DNA of 59,795 bases from a virus. Position 1 is the stretch's first letter. Every line of letters begins with the position of its first letter. Position numbers and translations under genes: made by a program. The notes below the pieces were generated by a model that was given only the letters and a program-made list of their open reading frames with translations, did no database searches and was not told the origin of the DNA. Below are positions 1-7,763 of this stretch, piece after piece. The DNA lies in the IMG/VR virus record IMGVR_UViG_3300030098_003320, positions 1 to 59,795 of that record; one strand, 5' to 3'.

Positions 1-1
1 A

Positions 2-1297
2 GGTGGTGCGTTGCCGTTTGTACCGTTGGTTGGTGGCGCATTACGCACTCGCGGGGCGCGTGGCGGCGATATTCGCCAGACTGTGCAAGAAGGAATCGAA
101 AGGCTTAGACCTAGGGACGCGAGTTTTGGCCCAGCTAGGATTGAAAGAAGAAGTCCGCGAGGGTTGCTTGATAGTGCTGATACTCAACTAGCAAATGTTG
201 GAAGAAGAAGGGAACAAGCATTTGATCAAGCACAAGGTGGATTTAAAGCGGCAGAAAAAAATTATGACGACTTTGGAGCAAGCCATCGTTTAGGTTGGGA
301 AGATGCGGACGGTTTAACGCAAGGCGGTAGTAATAATGTCAAACTTGTTGAGTGGTTAAGAAGAAATATGTTTGGCGACAACCAATCAAAGTCTGGGATC
401 GGCACAGATAGCCAGCTATCAAAAGTTTTGGGCGACGATTGGAAAAACGATCCACAGTTAGTGCAAGCAGTTAGAAACATTAGAGAGTCATTAGAAGAAG
501 GAATAACAAGGACTCAAAAAGCACTTCCACAAGACGCAGATGACATCAGATTCGGGATAGAGCAAACTTTTAGAAATGAAACAAGTTTTAACCCTAATCA
601 AGTCAAAAACCTTTCTTTTAAAGATGTTGATCAGTTGCGTAAAAACATCACGCGGCTTGAAGGGCAAGGGCTTGGTGACACCCGCACAAAAAACACCTTT
701 ACGCAACTAGTAGACAATTTGTATGGAGAAAAAGGTGTTGCGCTACGAACTAATTACTCTCGCTCAAATCAATTAAGACAAGCTTACAATGCTGGTGCTG
801 GTATTGATTTTGAGCAAATAAACTCTCCTTTGCCAATGTCCAATTTGTTTAAAGGAAACGACCCTTTTAGTACTCAAGGGTTACGAATGGCTAGGAAGCA
901 ACTTAGGCAAGATCCTAGATTTAAAAATCTTACAGCAGAGCAAAGAGCAGTCAGGTTAAAAGAAGTTGATGCTAGATTCCTTGATGGTATTTGGGACCGC
1001 TTTTCAAAAGAACTAGAGGGAAGTTTTAAAGAAGGTGGAGAAAAAGCGGGAATTGCAAAACTGTATAATTTGACAAGGGGCGAGGGCAGAGGGTGGTTAA
1101 GACAGTTCTTTGAAGAAGGTCGCTTAGGTGACAGAAAGTTCAAGCAAGCATTAACAATTATTGAAGAAGCAACGCCGTTTAATGTTAAGCACAGAAACCT
1201 CTATAACTTTATGAGAGTGGCGGCAATATTTGGATTAGCTAGAGGTGCTTTCGCTAGTGGAGAAAGCGGTCTTCTTGGAGCAATCGACCCATTCTAA
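2..1297 (+). CDS. Phage ejection/internal virion protein, C-terminal part (unit Z)
   Basis: The frame is open from the left edge, so the N-terminus lies outside the window. About 431 residues are visible. They are hydrophilic and helix-rich, with many Arg, Lys, Glu and Gln, and a small hydrophobic Gly/Ala-rich tail near the end (FGLARGAFASGESGLLGAID). The middle resembles the central part of the 836-residue protein at 32842-35352: both have a run of the type ARRxQ...AxxxYDxF and a region that sets up a long helical bundle. It lies directly before the holin-like and endolysin genes, as its relative does in unit A. I infer a large internal virion protein ejected with the DNA; no enzymatic motif is visible. 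Family assignment rests on position and weak similarity. Confidence 0.6.
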   Translation, partial: GGALPFVPLVGGALRTRGARGGDIRQTVQEGIERLRPRDASFGPARIERRSPRGLLDSADTQLANVGRRREQAFDQAQGGFKAAEKNYDDFGASHRLGWEDADGLTQGGSNNVKLVEWLRRNMFGDNQSKSGIGTDSQLSKVLGDDWKNDPQLVQAVRNIRESLEEGITRTQKALPQDADDIRFGIEQTFRNETSFNPNQVKNLSFKDVDQLRKNITRLEGQGLGDTRTKNTFTQLVDNLYGEKGVALRTNYSRSNQLRQAYNAGAGIDFEQINSPLPMSNLFKGNDPFSTQGLRMARKQLRQDPRFKNLTAEQRAVRLKEVDARFLDGIWDRFSKELEGSFKEGGEKAGIAKLYNLTRGEGRGWLRQFFEEGRLGDRKFKQALTIIEEATPFNVKHRNLYNFMRVAAIFGLARGAFASGESGLLGAIDPF

Positions 1298-1608
1298 AAC
1301 AACTTTTAGCTGACGAGAAAGGAAAACTTTCCGCAGCCAGAACTTTTCTTGCCGTCTGCTTGGCGTTTACGGGTTTTATTATTGTCGCAGATGCGTTGCT
1401 ATGGGCTAATGTTCCTAACGCGGCATACGCTTTACTAGGCACAATCTTTACGGGATTGTTGGGTTGGACGGCAGGGCCACGCATAGCCCAATACTTTGGT
1501 CCACAAATAGGTGCGATTGCAAAGGGTATAGGCGACTCAGTGCGTCAGCCTCGCAGACCTGATCTCTTGGACAACAATCCAAGGTTCAGAGAGAATGACG
1601 AAAGATGA
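1291..1608 (+). CDS. Two-helix holin-like membrane protein (unit Z), probable ATT start
   Basis: About 105 residues, closely related to the 106-residue protein at 35625-35945. The shared core is VPNAAYALLGTIFTGLL followed by GPRIAQYFGPQIGAI. It has two hydrophobic segments joined by a short loop and a charged C-terminal tail, the usual shape of a small holin. The first standard start codon is TTG at 1360, but that would remove the first helix. Similarity to the relative continues upstream through DEKGKLSAAR to about 1291. A GGAG at 1277-1280 is well placed for an ATT codon at 1291, which overlaps the stop of the preceding gene. I therefore place the start there. The gene overlaps the endolysin gene by 14 nt. 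Confidence 0.65.
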   Translation: MLKQLLADEKGKLSAARTFLAVCLAFTGFIIVADALLWANVPNAAYALLGTIFTGLLGWTAGPRIAQYFGPQIGAIAKGIGDSVRQPRRPDLLDNNPRFRENDER

Positions 1609-2041
1609 TTGGGTCGAAGTTTGCGGAATCAAACTCCGCGAACTAGGCATCACAAACTTTACGCCTCTCGAAATCTGCGACATCGGACGTAAATCTGGAG
1701 ACGCTACGCTCCAGGCTCCCTCATTAAAACAACTTGAAACAGCTATAAAGCTGATAGATATTCTATCGTGGCTTCGTAAAGAAGAAGTTACGGCTCCTGT
1801 GTTAGTTAATTCTTGGTACAGAGATCCTGACTACAATAAGGCGATAGGAGGGGTAATTACTTCGATGCACATAACTTGTGGTGCAGCAGATGTAGTTAAG
1901 GTTGGCTATACACCTGACCAGGTAGCCGACGTACTCGAAAGACACCCCAAAAGCCATTTATTTGGCATAGGGCGATACTCTACTTTTACTCATATAGACA
2001 TTCGGGGCATGATAGGTAGGCCCTCACCTGCTCGATGGTAA
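1595..2041 (+). CDS. M15-family D-Ala-D-Ala peptidase endolysin (unit Z)
   Basis: 148 residues. The C-terminal half carries the zinc-peptidase signature of the VanY/M15 family: VLVNSWYRD, then SMHITCGAADVV (the S-x-H-x(6)-D pattern), then FTHIDIRG supplying the last zinc histidine. By family precedent it cuts the D-Ala-containing peptide cross-links of peptidoglycan, here for lysis. It has no signal peptide, so it should need the adjacent holin-like protein. The equivalent in unit A is at 35942-36433 and is 15 residues longer. Unlike in unit A, no small membrane gene separates it from the Rz-like gene. Confidence 0.82.
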   Translation: MTKDDWVEVCGIKLRELGITNFTPLEICDIGRKSGDATLQAPSLKQLETAIKLIDILSWLRKEEVTAPVLVNSWYRDPDYNKAIGGVITSMHITCGAADVVKVGYTPDQVADVLERHPKSHLFGIGRYSTFTHIDIRGMIGRPSPARW

Positions 2042-2664
2042 AAATACCTTCGTGGGTATGGGTAGCTGTTCCTGCATCTTTGTTAGTATTCGGGTTAATC
2101 AATCAGTTAACTGAATCGGCATACTGGCGTGGTATCGCAGAAGACACAGCAATTAGGGTAGAAGAACAACAAGTTGTTATTGATTCTATTTCTGAAAGAA
2201 CAGACTCGCTTGAGATAGAGTTAGAGCGTTCAGATTCAGCTATCGTAGAAATACGGACCCAGAACCAGATTGAGGTTGCCAGGCTTAGAGAGCGTAGCCG
2301 TCAGGCACAAATGCGTTCTGAAGCTATTACAGCCAGCTTGAGAGAGTCTCTAGATTCGATTCAAGTTGTTAAGCTAGACGAAATCGTAGAAAGCTACGAA
2401 ACGCAGATTGCTGTACTAGACTCCCTGGTTATCGAAGAACAAACTCTTACCGCCGCCGAACGGCTAAGGGCTGACCAAGCTCAAGAGCTTATTTTGACCA
2501 TGCGACAAGAACTCACGGCACATAAGTTCAAGGACATAATCCAACGACGGCAACTAGAAGCCTTAGACAAAGCGATGAATCCATCCCTGGGTCTACGCTT
2601 AAAAGTCGATTGGTGGTTTGCAGCTACGGGGTTAGCTGCGGGTTATGTCATATGGGGTAGGTAG
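2035..2664 (+). CDS. Rz-like membrane coiled-coil protein (unit Z)
   Basis: 209 residues with an N-terminal hydrophobic helix (WVWVAVPASLLVFGLI, residues 6-21). A long charged coiled coil covers residues 30-180, and a second hydrophobic stretch lies at the C-terminus (WWFAATGLAAGYVIWG). It overlaps the endolysin gene by 7 nt. The shape and place fit an Rz-type inner-membrane spanin that disrupts the outer membrane after wall degradation, although classical Rz lacks the C-terminal hydrophobic segment. The counterpart at 36722-37363 has the same architecture. No overlapping Rz1-type lipoprotein was found here. Confidence 0.6.
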   Translation: MVKIPSWVWVAVPASLLVFGLINQLTESAYWRGIAEDTAIRVEEQQVVIDSISERTDSLEIELERSDSAIVEIRTQNQIEVARLRERSRQAQMRSEAITASLRESLDSIQVVKLDEIVESYETQIAVLDSLVIEEQTLTAAERLRADQAQELILTMRQELTAHKFKDIIQRRQLEALDKAMNPSLGLRLKVDWWFAATGLAAGYVIWGR

Positions 2665-3551
2665 TGTCTACAGTCGTAGCGGTTGCTAGTGATCTGCACT
2701 GCGGATCGACTATTGGGTTGTGTCCCGACACGGGCATTGAGTTAGACGATGGTGGTTGGTACGAAGCGTCCGACGCTCAGAAATGGTTATGGAGCGAATG
2801 GAAACAGCACTGGCAAACAGTTAAGGCTTTATCCAGGAAGAAAACGCTACACCTTGTCTTGAATGGGGACATGATTGATGGCGATCACCACAGGACTCCC
2901 CAGATCGCCAGCCCACTTACAGGAATCCATATACGAACAGCGATGGAGTCTCTTGCTGTTCCGTTAGCTCTTAAACCGAAACAGGTCCATGTAGTTCGGG
3001 GGACACCTTCTCATGTCGGTCGGTCAGCAGAATCAGAAGAGGGCATAGCGAGAGCGTTGCACGGCCAAGGCTGGCCCGTAGAGCAAGATCCTGACACAGG
3101 TATGTATTCGAGCTATCGACGCAGGTTAGATATCGGCAGTGTGCGGTTGGATATCGCTCATCATGGTCGTATGGGTCAGCGAGCGAACACCAGGCGTTCA
3201 TACTCGTCGTTATACGCATTTGATGTCTGGGCTGAAAACGCACTTGATATGTGGCAGGAGATGAAAAGAGGGAATCTCCAAAAAGCGTGGGACGAAAAGC
3301 GTCCACCAGATATCGGTATCCGATCACATAATCATCAGTACATGGACAGTGGGTACGATCATCGTGGTGTCACTCGCATGATTGCGTGTCCCGCGTTTCA
3401 GCTTGCGACTGAATGGGTCCATAGAATCGCCGCCGAAAACATGGCAAGCATTGGGATACTGGTTCTTATTATTGATGACGACGGTAGCGTCGAAGTAAAA
3501 CCATTGTTGTCTAACGTGTCTCGCACGACACCGATCCAAGGCGAGAAATGA
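2664..3551 (+). CDS. Calcineurin-like metallophosphoesterase (unit Z)
   Basis: 295 residues from a GTG start that overlaps the previous stop codon. Metal-binding motifs in order are SDLHCG (D-x-H, near residue 9), NGDMIDGDHH (GD-x-x-D, near 67), RGTPSH in place of GNH (near 112), IAHHG (near 163) and IRSHNHQY in place of GHTH (near 219). This is the calcineurin-like phosphoesterase fold, which cleaves phosphomono- or diesters with two metals. The substrate cannot be told; phage members include nucleases and phosphatases. The degenerate GNH motif sets it apart from the enzyme at the same map position in unit A (37376-38587), to which it shows little similarity outside the motifs. Confidence 0.75.
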   Translation: MSTVVAVASDLHCGSTIGLCPDTGIELDDGGWYEASDAQKWLWSEWKQHWQTVKALSRKKTLHLVLNGDMIDGDHHRTPQIASPLTGIHIRTAMESLAVPLALKPKQVHVVRGTPSHVGRSAESEEGIARALHGQGWPVEQDPDTGMYSSYRRRLDIGSVRLDIAHHGRMGQRANTRRSYSSLYAFDVWAENALDMWQEMKRGNLQKAWDEKRPPDIGIRSHNHQYMDSGYDHRGVTRMIACPAFQLATEWVHRIAAENMASIGILVLIIDDDGSVEVKPLLSNVSRTTPIQGEK

Positions 3552-3814
3552 GCATGACCGAAGAAGACATTATCAAAGAGATTCTGGCAATACGGACGCA
3601 TGAGGGCGATCAGGATTCGTTTACAACGACAGAACTGAGTGACGCAATAGGTTTGAGTAATCCTACTGTGCGAAAAAAACTTCGGGTGCTCTGGAACGCT
3701 GGTCGGCTAGAAGCAACCCAAAAACGCATAGCAGGTATAGATGGTAGATCGTACATGAGAGCAGCGTATCGACTTCTTCCTCCGAAGGAAACCCAGGATG
3801 AAGGAACCGAATGA
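3548..3814 (+). CDS. Winged-helix DNA-binding protein
   Basis: 88 residues. FTTTELSDAIGLSNPTVRKK and the following LRVLWNAGRLEA form a recognisable helix-turn-helix with wing (residues 24-55), like MarR/ArsR-type or phage early regulators. It overlaps the metallophosphoesterase by 4 nt (ATGA). Translation may start at the internal ATG two codons later. A role in regulating transcription is inferred from the fold only. No counterpart is seen at the end of unit A. Confidence 0.55.
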   Translation: MSMTEEDIIKEILAIRTHEGDQDSFTTTELSDAIGLSNPTVRKKLRVLWNAGRLEATQKRIAGIDGRSYMRAAYRLLPPKETQDEGTE

Positions 3815-4088
3815 ACTTGAACGAGTTCTCGAACAAGCTGTTGAAGCGTATCTGATCTGTCAGAAAAGAAACACGGCCCGTGGTAAACCCGTAGGCGACC
3901 TTGCCAAAGAATATCCAAACCATTTCAAAAAACTAAAGCAAAACAAGTTTCGTTGGATCGGAAAATCGCCAGATGATATCATCGAAGAGTATCTATCTGG
4001 CCTCGGTCAGCCTCGGGCCAGCTATGTATGGCACGTTTTATGTGATATCGTCGCTAACCGTGCTGAGAGGCGATCTAAGGAAGATTAG
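3798..4088 (+). CDS. Small hypothetical protein, last rightward gene of unit Z
   Basis: 96 residues, hydrophilic, overlapping the preceding gene by 17 nt. No family recognised. It ends only 33 nt before the end of a leftward operon, so two transcription units converge here with almost no spacer. In contrast, the matching junction of unit B (38588-38982) holds about 400 nt of structured non-coding DNA. Confidence 0.5.
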   Translation: MKEPNELERVLEQAVEAYLICQKRNTARGKPVGDLAKEYPNHFKKLKQNKFRWIGKSPDDIIEEYLSGLGQPRASYVWHVLCDIVANRAERRSKED

Positions 4089-4121
4089 CAGTTTAGCCTA
4101 CTGACTACACTCGTAACCGCG

Positions 4122-4706
4122 TCAAGAGTCCTTAGAACGCAACCTCGCAAGCCGTTTTTGGTTGATTTCAGACAAAATTAGCGGACTAGCTCTTTTGGGT
4201 GGTCTGGCCGATGAAATGCTCCACATATCGTCCGCATGGAGCATTATGACCCGATCATCGCGATCCCATTTCAGTCGTCGATAGATTTGTTTCTCTGGTG
4301 GTCCATCACCAAGCGGCACCCATCGGCTTTTTTCGGTCACATATTTTTTCAGGCTCACGCCATCAGTCTTCATCATCATCTCAACTAACGCGACCAGGTT
4401 GTGCCGCCAAACCACGGTAAAGCTCGTTGGGTGCATATAGGCGATGCAGTCTGCTTTTCCATAAAGCCACCCCGTAGAACCAGAAACATTCTGTAGCTCA
4501 ATCGGAAAGACTCTTTTTTCTCGGCTCCACGGTTTCAGTTCCTTTACGTCAAACCGCAACCGCTCACCAGACAGATCAGGAAAAACTCCCCTGATGTCCC
4601 AGTGGTAGTAGATGTCTTCATGCTCAGAAGCCTCTACGGGATCAAGCAGAAGTTTTGCAAACTCGTCTTGAGCAGTTTGACCTAAAGACTTGTCCACATA
4701 ACTCAC
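4122..4706 (-). CDS. Phage protein, possible PD-(D/E)XK-like nuclease fold
   Basis: 194 residues, last gene of the leftward operon of unit A. The segment RFDVKELK, then IELQNVSGSTGWLYGKADC, then FTVVWRHNLVALVE is a pattern I associate with a common phage family whose D-x-K core suggests a restriction-endonuclease-like fold. Whether it cuts DNA is not known to me. It overlaps the gene at 4703 by 4 nt. No equivalent is visible in unit B. Confidence 0.45.
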   Translation of the reverse strand: MSYVDKSLGQTAQDEFAKLLLDPVEASEHEDIYYHWDIRGVFPDLSGERLRFDVKELKPWSREKRVFPIELQNVSGSTGWLYGKADCIAYMHPTSFTVVWRHNLVALVEMMMKTDGVSLKKYVTEKSRWVPLGDGPPEKQIYRRLKWDRDDRVIMLHADDMWSISSARPPKRASPLILSEINQKRLARLRSKDS

Positions 4707-4987
4707 ACCTCGGCAGGTGAAAAATCACCCGAAATCTTTTGCCACACAGCGCACAGTCTGTCCATTTCGTCAGCCGCTATGAAGACGACCTTTTCTTCTT
4801 CGACTACTTCACCTTCAACGATAACGGGCGGTCGAGTAATTGCCCACGCATCTACTCCGCTACCAAACTGCCAATGGCACTGAGAAAGCTGGACCTGGTT
4901 ATACCCAGCCCCACCCGTACCACGAATGTCGTAAATAACCCTGTACGGACTCCACCTGCCTGTCCACTTACCCTTACCTGTCTTCAT
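4703..4987 (-). CDS. Hypothetical protein
   Basis: 94 residues with many Trp and Gly residues, probably a small beta-rich fold. No family recognised. Its start is preceded by AAGGAGACATAGACA, one of the strong AGGAGA ribosome-binding sites that recur in this operon. It overlaps the terminase small subunit-like gene by 14 nt, so translational coupling is likely. Not found in unit B. Confidence 0.5.
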   Translation of the reverse strand: MKTGKGKWTGRWSPYRVIYDIRGTGGAGYNQVQLSQCHWQFGSGVDAWAITRPPVIVEGEVVEEEKVVFIAADEMDRLCAVWQKISGDFSPAEV

Positions 4988-5489
4988 TGTCTATGTCTCC
5001 TTGTGGTTCTGTTGGCGTTTCGTCAATGATTTCATAATCTGCTTCAGGTAATTCCTTTGAGCTTTCACCCTCAACTCTCTTTAGAGCGTCTAGGAAATCG
5101 CTACCGATAGACACTACGTTTACGGTTGCGTCCTGCTTGCCGTACTCTGTGCGGTTGTAACGCTCGGCCATCCATCGACGCTGTTCAGCCTTCAGCCTGG
5201 CGGCTTGCACAGATCCGTCGTCAGCTTCGTCAACAATGTTCAATCCTTCTTCGACCAAGCTAGACCCGATGATCTTTTTGTTCTGTTGCCATCGGCCCCA
5301 CCGCCCTCCGCTCTTGTCCTTGTGTAGCCACTGGTAGAACACACCGACGCTGACATGACCGATCTTAGGTTCCAGTGATTTCAGCATCTTGCGGACGTTG
5401 CGTATCTCCACATACGCCTCAAAAATCTCTGGCTCACCAAGCTTTGTCAGTGCGTTGTGAGCCGCCGTAATGATTGGTCTTCCTGGCAT
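4974..5489 (-). CDS. Terminase small subunit-like DNA-binding protein (unit A)
   Basis: 171 residues. It has an N-terminal HTH-like region (VFYQWLHKDKSGGRWGRW) and then the block RRWMAERYNRTEYGKQDATV. That block matches the R-x-W-(M/L)-A-x-(R/K)-(L/Y)-x-P/N...YG(K/D) pattern of Sf6-type small terminase subunits, which recognise packaging sites and load the large subunit. The homologue in unit B is at 40188-40691. It is unusual that the gene is in the leftward early operon, more than 11 kb from terL on the other strand. A generic regulator with the same fold is the alternative. Confidence 0.6.
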   Translation of the reverse strand: MPGRPIITAAHNALTKLGEPEIFEAYVEIRNVRKMLKSLEPKIGHVSVGVFYQWLHKDKSGGRWGRWQQNKKIIGSSLVEEGLNIVDEADDGSVQAARLKAEQRRWMAERYNRTEYGKQDATVNVVSIGSDFLDALKRVEGESSKELPEADYEIIDETPTEPQGDIDNEDR

Positions 5490-5748
5490 TTCCTCTACCC
5501 CGTGGTTCGGTCCATGATGATATGATGTCCTCTAGTTTGTCGTCCAATGCTTCTCTTGATAGCCTGTTACCGTTTTTGTCAAACCTGAGCGGGTCATCGT
5601 CAGGCAATCGATATGGTGATTCAACCTCTTTTATAGCTGCCTCTATCGCACGTTCCAGGTTGGTAGCAACCCTATCTGATACGCCTTTTCTCAGGTCCAT
5701 AACCTGCAACAGACGCAACAGACGCAACACAGATTCTACTCGGGCCAT
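5434..5748 (-). CDS. Small helical protein between helicase and small terminase genes
   Basis: 104 residues, mostly helical, overlapping the downstream gene by 56 nt. The C-terminal half, LPDDDPLRFDKNGNRL then LDDKLEDIISSW, matches LPEDDLLRFRGNGERV then LSRLLDSVINSW in the protein at 40703-40996. It is therefore an orthologous early gene of units A and B. No known family recognised. Its ATG lies inside one copy of a 25-bp direct repeat (5737-5761). Confidence 0.55.
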   Translation of the reverse strand: MARVESVLRLLRLLQVMDLRKGVSDRVATNLERAIEAAIKEVESPYRLPDDDPLRFDKNGNRLSREALDDKLEDIISSWTEPRGRGNARKTNHYGGSQRTDKAW

Positions 5749-6089
5749 AGGTGCTCCTCATCCCTCAAATATCTTCCATCATCAGCCCATATCTTTGTTT
5801 TGTCTAAGTTGAAGTCTTCAATAATCTTTACGAGCTTTATCGGTGACTGAGTATTATCGTATATCAGCAAATCGCAATGTTTTCTGCCTCGCTTCTCAAC
5901 GTATGCGACAACCTCTTCAATCGTCGGGTGCGAGCCATACCAAGACACCTTCCCCCTCTGCCCTTCGTGCTTGTTAATTCCTAGTGCTGAGTACCTACCG
6001 CAACCACGTGCGGCTGTGTATTCCCAATTTGAATAGCTGGTCATGTCGGCCACATACCTCCCTTTACTCGGGCCATAGGTGCTCCTCAT
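5736..6089 (-). CDS. Accessory protein inserted between direct repeats
   Basis: 117 residues if read from the ATG overlapping the helicase end. A GGGAGG ribosome-binding site also suits the ATG fifteen codons later (MTSYSNWEY). Residues CDLLIYDNTQSPIKLVKIIEDF suggest a small alpha/beta fold; no family recognised. The last codons encode EEHLWPE, exactly the last seven residues of the helicase, because the gene is bounded by two copies of a 25-bp repeat. Unit B lacks the gene, and there the helicase directly abuts the next gene. Confidence 0.55.
   Translation of the reverse strand: MRSTYGPSKGRYVADMTSYSNWEYTAARGCGRYSALGINKHEGQRGKVSWYGSHPTIEEVVAYVEKRGRKHCDLLIYDNTQSPIKLVKIIEDFNLDKTKIWADDGRYLRDEEHLWPE
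5737..6089. repeat. 25-bp perfect direct repeats flanking an accessory gene
   Basis: Positions 5737-5761 and 6065-6089 are identical over 25 bp, with mismatches immediately outside. The repeat (on the plus strand it begins TACTCGGGCCATAG) encodes the helicase C-terminus on the minus strand and also the start of the gene at 5748. The 328-bp period defines an inserted segment with one gene. Confidence 0.9.
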
Positions 6090-6930
6090 GCGGATCACCT
6101 TCACGAACCGACAGTGTTCGGTAGTCCCACTCAATCGGAATCTCTAGAGTAGGTCCGTGGCGGTTCTTGGCGATAATTAGCCATGTTCGAGCTGTGTTCT
6201 GGTCACGTTCGTAACGACTGTGATCCAGTAAGGCGATCAAGTCGCATGAAGCCTCTAGTATCATACCGCCGAACAACCCCGTCATTCGTGGGCTTTGCTC
6301 GTAGTTTGAACTGGTCGTTCTGTTAAACTGAGACAGGCAAATAATCGTAGCGTCATTCTGCACACCCCACGCCCTCAAAGACGTTACGACTCTCTGGGTG
6401 TTGGCATATATCTCCGATTCGTTGCCGCTTGAAATAAGCTGTAAGTAGTCCAATATGTAGTAACGGCAACCCGCCACCAGACAATCATTCATATAGCGTA
6501 AACAATCGTCGTAGCTGGTCAGCAATCCTTCAGGAACCCATAGAGGCTGTGAGCCTTCCATCGACCTTCGTGCTTGCTCGAAAGCGGAATCATCGAAGTT
6601 GCCCTGCTCTAACGCCGCAATACGAGTATTCGTATGCAACGCATACATCCTCGTAGCGGTAGCTTCCGCAGACATTTCCAGATTGATCATGGCGACCCCG
6701 CCATCGATGCCGTAATTCAAGGCGGCAGACGCAAACCCCAACGCCAGAGCCGACTTCCCGCTTGCAGGGTTGCCACTGACACAGATAAAGCCTTTGATCC
6801 CAATGCCCCCGCCAGGACCGCGACTAATCGAATTAAGAGTAGGCAGATTAGTAGGAATGGCCGTGATCGGTTCGTGAACCTTTTTATGGAAATGATCCAA
6901 GAACTCAGGTGCGAGTATGTTCTGCTTCAT
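6064..6930 (-). CDS. DnaB-type RecA-fold replicative helicase, helicase domain only (unit A)
   Basis: 288 residues, the same length as the homologue at 40984-41850. Walker A is GNPASGKSAL (residues 53-62), Walker B is YYILDYLQL (near 145), and LSQFNR followed by LFGGMILEASCDLIALLD corresponds to later DnaB motifs. The N-terminal primase-interaction domain of full DnaB is missing, as in several phage helicases. It should unwind DNA at the phage fork as a hexamer, coupled to host primase and polymerase. The start at 6930 is chosen because it gives an ATGA overlap with the exonuclease gene and matches the unit B start. Confidence 0.88.
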   Translation of the reverse strand: MKQNILAPEFLDHFHKKVHEPITAIPTNLPTLNSISRGPGGGIGIKGFICVSGNPASGKSALALGFASAALNYGIDGGVAMINLEMSAEATATRMYALHTNTRIAALEQGNFDDSAFEQARRSMEGSQPLWVPEGLLTSYDDCLRYMNDCLVAGCRYYILDYLQLISSGNESEIYANTQRVVTSLRAWGVQNDATIICLSQFNRTTSSNYEQSPRMTGLFGGMILEASCDLIALLDHSRYERDQNTARTWLIIAKNRHGPTLEIPIEWDYRTLSVREGDPHEEHLWPE

Positions 6931-7763
6931 CCGATTTGCGGTGTAGCCCACGCGGGAAGCTCTAGCGTGTGGATCGTATTTCCGTAGGCATCCCAAGTAT
7001 CCGTGTCGATACATTCCGCATACCGTTCCATAAGCCGTAGCACTTCATAGGCCCCTAATTGCACCAAGTCCGTCGAAAGCTCGTAAACACCACAAGCGTA
7101 AGGCGGCGTTTTTTCACAAGCTATGATTACGAACTTGTCCCTCGTGTCCTCGGGATGAGATGCGTTCCAGCAATTAAAGTAATGTGCCGCCTGTCGGTGG
7201 TATCCGTAAGAAATAACAGACCGACCAAACGCATCTGGTGAAGCGTCTGTTGTGGTCTTGAAGTCCACCAGACAGTCGTTGTACATCGACTTAATCCCAG
7301 GAACAACATCAATTCGTGCCTTACAGGACACCATGTTGTTGGTGTCACCGTCTAACGCACAGGTGTAGAATACCGATTCCTCTATGTATCCTCCTTCCTG
7401 ACCCTCGGACGCCGACTTTATCAACGTAGCCGCACTAGGGTTCGCGAGTACGCTTTCGACCATAGCAGAAATCTGGTCATAAGTTTCATGCTTTATGATG
7501 CGTTCTGGCGGGTATTGTTCAAGCATTTCTTGATGGGCCGCTTTGACAGCTTTTGTCCTCCTGTCGCCCTCTACGCCTCTGACGTAACCAGCCCACTCGG
7601 ACGGCTCTAGCAAGGCGGTGTGGGCGTAAGTGCCTAGAATCATCGCCGCAGTAGGTTCATGCGGGTTATCCAGGTAGTGCCGCAGGTGTGCAGGACTTTT
7701 GAGCAACCTGCTCATCATGCTATTCGATAGCTCTGGCCTGGCGTGGTAATCTTCTGCTTTCAT
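6927..7763 (-). CDS. RecE/exonuclease VIII-like PD-(D/E)XK exonuclease (unit A)
   Basis: 278 residues. It begins with MKAEDYHARPELSNSMMSRL, typical of the family, where a Y-H...S-x-S/L-K-x-L...SP-H segment precedes the nuclease core. The catalytic series reads CKARID, then CLVDFKTT (the D-x-K pair), then YHRQAAHYF (Q-x-x-x-Y). RecE-type enzymes degrade one strand of duplex DNA 5' to 3' and hand the single strand to an annealing protein, here probably the product of 9355-9951. It lies between helicase and replication organiser in both units. Confidence 0.85.
   Translation of the reverse strand: MKAEDYHARPELSNSMMSRLLKSPAHLRHYLDNPHEPTAAMILGTYAHTALLEPSEWAGYVRGVEGDRRTKAVKAAHQEMLEQYPPERIIKHETYDQISAMVESVLANPSAATLIKSASEGQEGGYIEESVFYTCALDGDTNNMVSCKARIDVVPGIKSMYNDCLVDFKTTTDASPDAFGRSVISYGYHRQAAHYFNCWNASHPEDTRDKFVIIACEKTPPYACGVYELSTDLVQLGAYEVLRLMERYAECIDTDTWDAYGNTIHTLELPAWATPQIG

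Noticed and set aside
3798-4122. Integrase or attachment site at the Z/A junction
   Set aside because: No recombinase gene, no tRNA fragment and no repeat matching the A/B junction could be found there.
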